From Clostridia bacterium (lineage in GTDB: Bacteria > Bacillota > Clostridia > Christensenellales > Borkfalkiaceae): a DNA stretch of 7,688 bases. Positions within the stretch are counted from its first letter, which is position 1. The number at the start of each line of letters is the position of its first letter. Both the position numbers and the translations under genes were made by a program. Of this stretch, positions 1 to 5,693 are shown one piece after another. The notes below the pieces were generated by a model. It had not been told where the DNA came from. It was given only the letters and a program-made list of their open reading frames with translations, and did not search any database. Location of the stretch: contig JAFVRU010000191.1 in NCBI GenBank assembly GCA_017504065.1, positions 1 through 7,688 of the forward strand, written 5' to 3'.

Positions 1-274
1 CTTTTAAAACGGGGAGTTGCATCGCAAGATCTTCGGGCATGGATTTTCTACCCGCTTTATACTCCGTATAAATTTGATGTCGGAACGTCGGCGCGCGCAA
101 ATCAAACGCCACCGCGACGTAATCGGGAGATTTATCGGAAATTATTTTTAATAAAAGCTTGACAAATCCGAATATACCGTTGGTCGGCAATCCGTCTTTT
201 GTAGTAAAAACAGGCGTTGCATAGAACGCCCTATTCAGCAAACTGTTGCCGTCGATTAAAACCATTTTTTGCAT
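1..274 (-). CDS. polA: DNA polymerase I, N-terminal 5'-3' exonuclease part (partial, runs off left edge)
   Basis: Reading down from the ATG at 274, the frame is open to the window edge and gives 91 residues. They match the start of the 5'-3' exonuclease (FEN-like) domain of DNA polymerase I: LIDGNSLLNRAFYA near residues 6-19 with the first metal-binding Asp at D8, the segment TNGIFGFVK at 31-39, AVAFD at 54-58 with the second acidic residue D58, and the YKAGRK motif at 72-77 followed by MPEDL. This enzyme removes RNA primers and fills gaps in lagging-strand synthesis and repair. The start at 274 is preferred over the in-frame ATG at 265 because an AAAGGGGAA ribosome site sits 6-8 bases before it. 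It is the last visible gene of the rdgB operon, 34 bases after the phosphoesterase. Only the N-terminus is seen, so a stand-alone exonuclease without the polymerase domain is not excluded. Confidence 0.93.
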   Translation of the reverse strand, partial: MQKMVLIDGNSLLNRAFYATPVFTTKDGLPTNGIFGFVKLLLKIISDKSPDYVAVAFDLRAPTFRHQIYTEYKAGRKSMPEDLAMQLPVLK

Positions 275-280
275 AAGCAA

Positions 281-289
281 TTCCCCTTT
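281..289 (-). promoter_or_regulatory. ribosome binding site of polA
   Basis: On the minus strand this reads AAAGGGGAA, 6 bases before the ATG at 274. It decides between that start and the in-frame ATG three codons later. Confidence 0.7.
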
Positions 290-308
290 TTAACAAGTTT
301 CCGAGTCG

Positions 309-791
309 TTAATACACGCTTTCGCCCACCAAAACAGGCGTAACTTTTTCTTTGTGAATCACGAGATAGCAATAACTGCCGCCCTTTCCGACTGCTCGCC
401 GTAACGAGCCCGGATTGATCAACGTTACGCCGTCGATCTCGCAAATCTCCGCGCGATGCGTATGTCCGTATAAAACTACGCTACAATCCCGCTGCTTTGC
501 GGCTTGGACAAGCAAATTCAAATCCGTTTTGACTCCGTATTTATGCCCGTGGCAATAAAAAATCCGAACGCTTTCCACTTCCAAAATCCCGTCCGACGGA
601 AGATAGGAAACCATATCGCAATTCCCCGAGCAGCCATATACTTTTTCGGGGTACATTCCGCGAATCGTCCGCATATCGTTCGCTCCGTCGCCAAGATGCA
701 CCACATAATCGTTTTCCGCAATCAAAGCTCCGAGCGCGTGAATCCCTTCCGTATTCCCATGCGTATCTGAAATCACCAATAACGTTTTCAT
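309..791 (-). CDS. YfcE/MJ0936-type metallophosphoesterase
   Basis: A 160-residue calcineurin-like phosphoesterase of the small YfcE/MJ0936 class, which hydrolyses phosphodiesters with two metal ions in the cytoplasm. The full metal-site motif set is visible: SDTHGN (D9, H11), LGDGAND (D35), GNCD (N57), CHGH (H81) and YGHTHRA (H110, H112), followed by the family's INPGS at 125-129. The length is normal for the family. The frame is open for 38 codons further upstream, but there it lies antiphase inside rdgB. The ATG at 791 is the right start because it aligns MKTLLVISDTHGN with the family N-terminus and shares a base with the rdgB stop (TAATG), with GAGAAAAGAG just before it. The overlap implies translational coupling to rdgB. 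The physiological substrate of these proteins is generally unknown; pairing with a nucleotide-sanitation enzyme suggests a nucleotide-related role, which is inference. Confidence 0.93.
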   Translation of the reverse strand: MKTLLVISDTHGNTEGIHALGALIAENDYVVHLGDGANDMRTIRGMYPEKVYGCSGNCDMVSYLPSDGILEVESVRIFYCHGHKYGVKTDLNLLVQAAKQRDCSVVLYGHTHRAEICEIDGVTLINPGSLRRAVGKGGSYCYLVIHKEKVTPVLVGESVY

Positions 792-1372
792 TACAGCTCT
801 TTTCTCAACGCTTGCAAGCCGCGAAAACGGTGTGAAACGGCGTTCTTTTCTTCGGGAGTCGCCAATCCGAACGATTTTTGCAGATCTTCGCTCTCGAAAA
901 TGCAATCGTAACCAAACCCGCCGTCGCCTTGTTCTTCCGTTAAAATATTCCCGTACGTTTTGCCTTCTACGACAATTTCCCGACCGTTTGGATACACCAA
1001 GGCGATTGCGCTTGTGAAATGCGCCCGACGGTTGGTTTCCCCTTGTAAATTTTTCAAAAGCAAATCACGATTCGCTTTATCGTCACCGTGTTTTCCGCAA
1101 TAGCGAGCGCTATAAACCCCGGGAGCGCCGTCCAAAGCGTCTACGCACAATCCGCTATCGTCCGCAAGCGCGGGAAGCCCCAACGCACGCGCCGCTGCAC
1201 GCGCTTTAATCAGCGCGTTTTCCGCAAACGTTGCCCCCGTTTCTTCTACGTCTTCGTCAAACCCCATTTGTTTTTGGGACACGACTTCGTATTCCGTAAA
1301 AATTTCAGCGATTTCTTTTAATTTATGCGCGTTGCCCGTCGCAACAATCAGCTTTTGTTTTTGATGATTCAT
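791..1372 (-). CDS. rdgB: XTP/dITP diphosphatase (RdgB/HAM1 family)
   Basis: A 193-residue protein that hydrolyses dITP, XTP and related non-canonical purine triphosphates to monophosphate and pyrophosphate, keeping deaminated purines out of DNA. The family's signature blocks appear in order: VATGNAHKLKEI at 10-21 with substrate-binding T12, N14 and K17, EETGATFAENALIKA at 43-57, the catalytic ADDSGL at 70-75 (D71, D72), GAPGVYSARY at 82-91, GGFGYD at 151-156 and AVSHR at 178-182. Length and order agree closely with E. coli RdgB. One small departure is Cys157 where GFGYDPIF usually has Pro. The start at 1372 has TAGGAGA eight bases upstream. It is first in an operon with a YfcE-type phosphoesterase and polA, driven by a promoter at 1394-1421. 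Confidence 0.95.
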   Translation of the reverse strand: MNHQKQKLIVATGNAHKLKEIAEIFTEYEVVSQKQMGFDEDVEETGATFAENALIKARAAARALGLPALADDSGLCVDALDGAPGVYSARYCGKHGDDKANRDLLLKNLQGETNRRAHFTSAIALVYPNGREIVVEGKTYGNILTEEQGDGGFGYDCIFESEDLQKSFGLATPEEKNAVSHRFRGLQALRKEL

Positions 1373-1393
1373 CGTAGTATTCTCCTACTTATC

Positions 1394-1421
1394 AGTATAA
1401 CATATCCCCCGAAAAATGCAA
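1394..1421 (-). promoter_or_regulatory. predicted sigma-70 promoter of the rdgB operon (extended -10)
   Basis: On the minus strand, a -10 of TATACT (1394-1399) is preceded by TG one base upstream, giving an extended -10 element. A weak -35 candidate TTGCAT (1416-1421) lies 16 bases further up. The extended -10 can compensate for the poor -35. Initiation near 1387 would leave a very short leader that begins close to the TAGGAGA ribosome site. The -35 lies inside the hairpin at 1406-1435. Confidence 0.55.
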
Positions 1422-1446
1422 AGCTTTTTCGGGGGCGTTTTTCTTT
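1406..1446 (+). terminator. strong hairpin with a T-tract on the plus strand, in the ATPase-rdgB gap
   Basis: Two perfect 11-base arms, CCCCCGAAAAA (1406-1416) and TTTTTCGGGGG (1425-1435), flank an 8-base loop. CGTTTTTCTTTTT follows on the plus strand. This is a textbook intrinsic terminator for plus-strand transcription. Read in the direction of the genes (minus), the hairpin is intact but no U-tract follows it; ATATGTTATACT follows instead. It lies just after the ATPase stop codon, so it may still slow or partly end transcription from that gene. The hairpin is clear; its direction of action is the uncertain part. Confidence 0.6.
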
Positions 1447-1457
1447 TTAACGAGCAT

Positions 1458-3548
1458 TTATTTCAATTTTCGAACGCGGAACGAATTCAAAACGGCAAGC
1501 AACATCACCCCGACGTCGGCAAATACCGCCAGCCCGAGCGGCAATATACCGATTGCGCCGAGCGCCATAAACCCAACTTTCATAGCAATCGAAAACAGGA
1601 TGTTTTGCAGCACGATAGAACGAGTCTTTTTTGCAATCCGTACCCCTTTCGGAAGCGCGCGCAAATCGTCGGAAATTAAGACGATATCCGAAGCTTCCAC
1701 AGCCGCCGCGCTACCGAGCGAACCCATAGACACCGCGCAATCGGCAGTTGCCATCACAGGCGCGTCGTTGATTCCGTCGCCAACGTATAACAACTTCCCG
1801 CCTTGCTTGAGCATTTGCGCAGTTTGCCATTTCTCGTCGGGAAGCAGTTCCGCATACGTTTCCGTGATCCCGATTTCTGCCGCTACCCGTCGCGCGTATT
1901 TCTCTTTATCCCCTGTCAAAATCGCCGTTCGCTCTATCCCCAAAAGCCGCAGCTTCTCCACGCTTTCTTTTGCTTCGCTACGTAAACTGTCGCCAATTTC
2001 AATCACGCCAAGCAACACTCCGTCCATCGCAACGTATACGGCTGTTGCATACTCCGTTTGCGTTTCCATACAGGCGATTCCGTTTTCCGTTAAAAGCGTT
2101 TGATTGCCGATGAGTACGGTTTTCCCGTTGACAACCGAGCGTAAACCGCGCCCCGCCAACTCTACCGTATTTTCCGCCGAATACACGCTTTCTATGCCCG
2201 TAAACGCGCTAGAAATCGGGTGCGACGAATCTTTCTCCACCGTAGCGGCAATCGCTAAAATTTCCGATTCTTGGCATTCGCCGAACGCAGTTACTTTCTG
2301 AATCCGAAACGCGCCTTCCGTCAACGTTCCCGTTTTATCGAGCGCCAAAACGCGCGTTTGCGCCAATATATCCAAATAGGTCGCGCCCTTGATTAAAATG
2401 CCGTTCTTCGCGCACGTTCCAATCCCCGAAAAATAGGTCAACGGAACGGAAATCACCAACGCGCACGGACAGGAAACGACCAAAAACGTAAGCGCGGAGC
2501 GCACCCAACGCAGCCAATTTTTATAATAAAAACGTCCGTCCAACAGCAAACCCGATATCGGGGGCGCAACCAATGCCAACAATAACGCCAAACCGCAAAC
2601 GATCGGCGTATAATACTTTGCAAATTTCGTAATAAATTTCTCGGGTTTCGCTTTCCCTTCCGAAGCGTTTTCCACCATATCCAAAATCTTTTTTACGGCG
2701 CTGTTTTCATACGGACGCGTAACTTTCATCATCAATACGCCGCCAGAATTTATGCAGCCTGAAAGCAATTCCCCGCCTTTTTGCACTTCGCGTAAATTTG
2801 CTTCGCCCGTTAAAGACTTGGTATCCAACACCGCGGAATTACTTAATAAGATCCCATCCGTCGGGATTTTTTCTCCAACTTTGACAAAAAGCAAATCCCC
2901 TACTTGTAATTCTTCCGGCTTGACCCGTTTTTGCTGACCGTCTTTAATCAAAGTCGCCCATTCGCTCTTTAAATCCATCAATGCGGCAACCGAACGCCGC
3001 GACGAGCCAACCGCCATAGCTTGTAACAATTCCCCGATTTGATACAACAGCATAACGATAACGCCTTCGAATACTTCCCCGATCGCCATTGCGCCGAGCG
3101 ACGCAACCGTCATCAAAAAGTTTTCATCGAAGATCTTGCCTTTCGCCACGTTTTTAACCGTCGAAAACAACACGGAAAACCCAACGGAAAGATAAGCAAG
3201 TCCATAGCAGCCATAAGCAATGATCCGCAACCAAAGCCGTTGCGCCCCAAAATCCAACCAAACGCCCGCAACCAAGCAAAGAATGGAAAAAAGTACGCAG
3301 AACCATTCCTTTTTTCGGCTCGCTTTCCTTTCTGAACTTCCCGAAGTCAATACGCGGACTTCTTCAAAGCTGTTCGTCCTGTCAACGACTTCTTGCAATA
3401 CTTGCTCCCCGTCGTATTCCAAAACGATTTTTTGTCTAACGTAATCAACAAAAACCGAACGTACTCCGTCGATTTTTTGTAATTCCGACTGCAATTCCCC
3501 CGCGCAAACGGGACAATCCAAGTTTGCAACCCGCAAAACCGTTTTCAT
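1458..3548 (-). CDS. heavy-metal translocating P1B-type ATPase, Zn/Cd/Pb class (ZntA/CadA-like)
   Basis: A 696-residue inner-membrane pump that uses ATP to export divalent soft metals. In order: an N-terminal HMA metal-binding domain with DCPVC (C12, C15) within residues 1-70; two pairs of membrane helices at about 83-130 and 142-180; the actuator domain with SLTGEA (245-250); membrane helices near 313-336 and 351-375, the latter carrying the metal-site CPC (C360, C362); the phosphorylation motif DKTGTLT with D404; the HP motif (H443-P444); TGD at 545-547; and GDGINDAP at 590-597. The final helices are near 650-690. Asp678 in ADVGVMLLAVLN matches the conserved last-helix Asp of ZntA-type pumps and argues against a Cu+ pump. 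The start at 3548 overlaps the repressor's stop as ATGA, with GGTGG 4 bases before it; an ATG six codons upstream is less likely. It is cotranscribed with the ArsR-type sensor. Confidence 0.94.
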   Translation of the reverse strand: MKTVLRVANLDCPVCAGELQSELQKIDGVRSVFVDYVRQKIVLEYDGEQVLQEVVDRTNSFEEVRVLTSGSSERKASRKKEWFCVLFSILCLVAGVWLDFGAQRLWLRIIAYGCYGLAYLSVGFSVLFSTVKNVAKGKIFDENFLMTVASLGAMAIGEVFEGVIVMLLYQIGELLQAMAVGSSRRSVAALMDLKSEWATLIKDGQQKRVKPEELQVGDLLFVKVGEKIPTDGILLSNSAVLDTKSLTGEANLREVQKGGELLSGCINSGGVLMMKVTRPYENSAVKKILDMVENASEGKAKPEKFITKFAKYYTPIVCGLALLLALVAPPISGLLLDGRFYYKNWLRWVRSALTFLVVSCPCALVISVPLTYFSGIGTCAKNGILIKGATYLDILAQTRVLALDKTGTLTEGAFRIQKVTAFGECQESEILAIAATVEKDSSHPISSAFTGIESVYSAENTVELAGRGLRSVVNGKTVLIGNQTLLTENGIACMETQTEYATAVYVAMDGVLLGVIEIGDSLRSEAKESVEKLRLLGIERTAILTGDKEKYARRVAAEIGITETYAELLPDEKWQTAQMLKQGGKLLYVGDGINDAPVMATADCAVSMGSLGSAAAVEASDIVLISDDLRALPKGVRIAKKTRSIVLQNILFSIAMKVGFMALGAIGILPLGLAVFADVGVMLLAVLNSFRVRKLK

Positions 3549-3904
3549 GCTTCCACCGCCTGACATTGCAAATGTTCCAATCCCATTTCAATAATATTTT
3601 TTATATGATGGTCTGCAATGGAATATTCGATATTTTTCCCGATTCGTCGCATTTTCACAATCCCGTTATCCCGCAAAATCCGCAACTGATGACTGACGTT
3701 GCTGACCGTTCCACCCGTAAGCTCCGCCAAATGATATACGCATAACTCGCCTTGCAATAACGCGTATACGATCTTAAATCGGCTCGGCTCGCCAAGCAAA
3801 CGGAATACGTTGCAAATCTTTGCCACTTCATTCTCTTTCAACGCCATTTTTTTCGTTTCTTCAAGCGTATGTACGTGCGCTTTTTCAAAAATACATTTTT
3901 CCAT
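3545..3904 (-). CDS. ArsR/SmtB-family metal-sensing transcriptional repressor
   Basis: A 119-residue winged-helix dimeric repressor of the SmtB/CzrA/CadC type. When Zn, Cd or Pb binds it leaves DNA and lets the efflux pump be made. LLGEPSRFKIVYALLQGELC (36-55) leads into the helix-turn-helix with the recognition segment VSNVSHQLRIL (67-77), followed by the wing near 84-95. In the last helix, D98-x-H100-x10-H111-xx-C114 falls exactly where SmtB has its alpha5 zinc ligands (Asp, His, His, Glu), with Cys in the fourth place. A second, alpha3N-type site is also possible: C4 and H10/H12 in the N-terminal arm with C55 and H58, the positions of SmtB's Cys61 and Asp64. The start at 3904 has AAGGCG seven bases upstream. 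The gene overlaps the ATPase gene by 4 bases and sits directly behind an operator-bearing promoter, so it most likely represses itself and the pump. Confidence 0.93.
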   Translation of the reverse strand: MEKCIFEKAHVHTLEETKKMALKENEVAKICNVFRLLGEPSRFKIVYALLQGELCVYHLAELTGGTVSNVSHQLRILRDNGIVKMRRIGKNIEYSIADHHIKNIIEMGLEHLQCQAVEA

Positions 3905-3921
3905 AATTCATCGCCTTATAT

Positions 3922-3937
3922 TTGAATGTTTATTCAA
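3922..3937 (-). promoter_or_regulatory. predicted ArsR/SmtB-type operator
   Basis: A perfect inverted repeat, TTGAAT-AAAC-ATTCAA on the minus strand, lies between the predicted transcription start and the repressor's ribosome site. It resembles the TTGAA/TTCAA-type half-sites bound by CadC/SmtB-family repressors, here positioned to block RNA polymerase just past initiation. An extra ACTTGA half-like copy adjoins it at 3942-3947. Confidence 0.7.
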
Positions 3938-3949
3938 GTGTTCAAGTAT

Positions 3950-3978
3950 AGTATACTCAAAAAGCTTTTAACTGTCAA
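3950..3978 (-). promoter_or_regulatory. sigma-70 promoter of the metal-efflux operon
   Basis: On the minus strand, a perfect -35 TTGACA (3973-3978), a 17-base spacer and a -10 TATACT (3950-3955) form a near-consensus promoter. Predicted initiation is near 3943, giving a leader of about 40 bases that contains the operator. An A8 tract at 3992-3999, about 14-21 bases above the -35, is placed like a distal UP element. Such a strong promoter fits one that is held off by a repressor. Confidence 0.8.
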
Positions 3979-3982
3979 GTGT

Positions 3983-3991
3983 TTATCCACA
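3983..3991 (+). other. perfect DnaA-box 9-mer (TTATCCACA)
   Basis: The sequence TTATCCACA equals the strong E. coli-type DnaA box. It lies in the noncoding gap between the terminator and the efflux-operon promoter, five bases above the -35, beside an A/T-rich palindrome. Only this one perfect copy was noticed in the window, so it is not an origin. It may be an isolated DnaA site or chance. Confidence 0.4.
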
Positions 3992-4001
3992 TTTTTTTTG
4001 C

Positions 4002-4029
4002 AAAAAAAGGAGTTGCTTTTCACAACTCC
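4002..4029 (-). terminator. intrinsic terminator of the phosphoesterase/amidase operon
   Basis: On the minus strand the arm GGAGTTG (4023-4029) pairs perfectly with CAACTCC (4009-4015) across a 7-base loop and is followed at once by seven T residues (4002-4008). It lies 14 bases past the stop codon of the nitrilase-GDPD gene. It separates that operon from the metal-efflux operon. Confidence 0.9.
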
Positions 4030-4043
4030 CAATCGCAATAGAA

Positions 4044-5651
4044 TTATTTTAATGCATTTTTTATCGATAAGTAATCGTTTGTCAAAATGGTATCGATGCC
4101 CATTTTTCGATAGGCGCGCGCTTCTTCGGGATCGTCCGCCCAAAATACGTTACATAAAATCCCGTGCGCATGCGCTTTATCCACCGTTTCTTGATTGAAA
4201 TAGGGTTTGAAAAGCTGTACTTTATACGCTTTCAATGCGATTGCGCGATCGACGATCGACATCGGATCGACGTTGCCGTCCCAACCCACACAGCATTGGA
4301 TTTCCGGCGCATAAGCTTGGACTTTTTGGATCATGCGATCGTTCGTCGTCATAAAATAGACGTGCTTTTCCGCGTCGTATTTTTTGATCAACGCAACGAT
4401 TTCTTCCATTTTATCGTCTTGGAAATCTTTATCCCAAATTTTGACGTGAATATTCATAATCACGCGACCTGCAAATTTTTGCAGAATTTCTTCAAACGTC
4501 GCAATTTTTAAACCACGGAATTTTTCTCCGTATTTCACCCCGAAATCCAACGCAAGCAATTCATCGTAAGTGCGTTCGTCAACGTCGCCCGTACCGTCGC
4601 TCACTCGTTCCAAATTTCGGTCGTGAGAACTCACGAGTACTCCGTCTTTCGTAGACCAAATATCGAACTCAATTTCTTCCGCGCCGAGCGCAACTGCCGC
4701 GCCGAACGCAGGCATACTGTTTTCGGGCGCAACCGTGTTAAATCCGCGATGCGCGCAAATTCTGGGATACGGCAAATACTCGTCAAACGGCAATACCGAA
4801 GCTCCGCCGTTACGGTATAGCCAAGGTCTTCTGCCTTCTTCAATATATTCGTAGTGCGATTTCAGTTTGCCTTGAAAACCCGCAGGTTTGAAATATTTGG
4901 CTTTGGGATCGATTTCGCAAATTCCAAGACCGATTTGACTCTTTAAATCGACCAAGACTTTGCCGTCGGGCGCGATCACGCAGCTACAACCGCAAATTCC
5001 CGAAGTTTCTCCAAGCGACACGGACGACCGAATCAAATACGCGTTCGTGTTATAGCACAAAAACCGATTGATAATCGACAAGGCTTCGTGCGTATCCGTA
5101 CGTTGATGCGAACAACCGATAATAATATCGACGTCCTTTCTTGCCAAAGGCGCAAAATTTTCGTAGAAATAGAAGTCGTAACAGGTCATAAATCCAAACC
5201 GCAAGCCTTCGATTTCAATGACGTAAGGTTCTTGGAATTGGTAACTGTAACTGACGTCTAATTCGTTACCACCCTGCGCTTCCGTTTTGACTTCGCTGGG
5301 CGCAGGATGCGCTTTGAAATATTTTCCGACAAAATTCCCGCTACGATCGATGGCATGCGTGGTATTCCGATACCCCGTTTCCGTCTTTTCCGCGCAATTC
5401 ACAAACACAATGGCGTTGCAACGCTTCGCTGCCGCAACCGCTTTTTCCTTGATCACCGCGTTATATTTATCCATCGACGCATGGAACTCCGCTTTGCTAG
5501 ACTGCGCTGCGGGAATATCGCTGTACTCAGGCAAAACAATCAAATCCAAGGAATCGTCACACTCGTCCAACAAGCGGACCATATCGTTAAAACAAGTCAC
5601 CGTATCTTTTGGATCAAACGAATAATACGGCTGTATCACACAAACTTTCAT
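4044..5651 (-). CDS. fusion of nitrilase-superfamily amidase and glycerophosphodiester phosphodiesterase (GDPD)
   Basis: A 535-residue cytoplasmic-looking protein (no signal peptide or membrane helix) with two hydrolase domains. Residues 1 to about 275 are a carbon-nitrogen hydrolase: the Glu-Lys-Cys triad is present as VLPEYSD (E42), GKYFKAHP (K113) and MTCYDFYF (C157), and EEGRRPWLYR at 271-280 closes the domain. Residues about 296-535 are a GDPD TIM barrel: CAHRG (H301, R302), APENS (E310), EFD (E328, D330), SSHD (H343), and the C-terminal block near DTILTNDY. The usual NIExK metal-ligand motif reads NIHVK (H402, K404). A GDPD cleaves glycerophosphodiesters to glycerol-3-phosphate and an alcohol; a nitrilase-type domain cleaves an amide or carbamoyl C-N bond. 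Together they could act on one molecule with both bonds, but the substrate is unknown. AAGGTG lies five bases before the start. It is the last gene of its operon. Confidence 0.9.
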   Translation of the reverse strand: MKVCVIQPYYSFDPKDTVTCFNDMVRLLDECDDSLDLIVLPEYSDIPAAQSSKAEFHASMDKYNAVIKEKAVAAAKRCNAIVFVNCAEKTETGYRNTTHAIDRSGNFVGKYFKAHPAPSEVKTEAQGGNELDVSYSYQFQEPYVIEIEGLRFGFMTCYDFYFYENFAPLARKDVDIIIGCSHQRTDTHEALSIINRFLCYNTNAYLIRSSVSLGETSGICGCSCVIAPDGKVLVDLKSQIGLGICEIDPKAKYFKPAGFQGKLKSHYEYIEEGRRPWLYRNGGASVLPFDEYLPYPRICAHRGFNTVAPENSMPAFGAAVALGAEEIEFDIWSTKDGVLVSSHDRNLERVSDGTGDVDERTYDELLALDFGVKYGEKFRGLKIATFEEILQKFAGRVIMNIHVKIWDKDFQDDKMEEIVALIKKYDAEKHVYFMTTNDRMIQKVQAYAPEIQCCVGWDGNVDPMSIVDRAIALKAYKVQLFKPYFNQETVDKAHAHGILCNVFWADDPEEARAYRKMGIDTILTNDYLSIKNALK

Positions 5652-5693
5652 TCTTACACCTTAATTCTAATTTTTATCAAAATCCAACGTTTA

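Noticed and set aside
792..905. N-terminal extension of the YfcE-type phosphoesterase up to an ATG at 905
   Set aside because: The extra 38 residues overlap rdgB in another frame, match no family N-terminus, and the TAATG start at 791 with a ribosome site is better.
1600..2103. Plus-strand open frame of 167 codons antisense to the ATPase
   Set aside because: The opposite strand has unmistakable P-type ATPase motifs here; the Ser/Ala/Pro-rich product is a typical antisense shadow.
1458..3548. Assignment of the ATPase as a copper exporter (CopA)
   Set aside because: The CPC motif alone fits both classes, but the last-helix ADVGVMLL Asp and the SmtB-type sensor gene point to Zn/Cd/Pb; no CopA-type last-helix motif is seen.
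3549..3566. Earlier ATG for the P-type ATPase giving six more residues (MSGGGS)
   Set aside because: The ATG at 3548 has GGTGG just before it, overlaps the repressor stop as ATGA, and starts directly at the HMA domain.
3993..4008. T7-GC-A7 palindrome as a separate terminator
   Set aside because: It has almost no G-C pairs; half of it is the U-tract of the terminator at 4002-4029 and the other half is better read as an A-tract upstream of the efflux promoter.
4177..4185. Second DnaA-box-like sequence TTATCCACC
   Set aside because: It has one mismatch and lies inside the coding sequence of the fusion gene, so it does not support a DnaA-box cluster or an origin.
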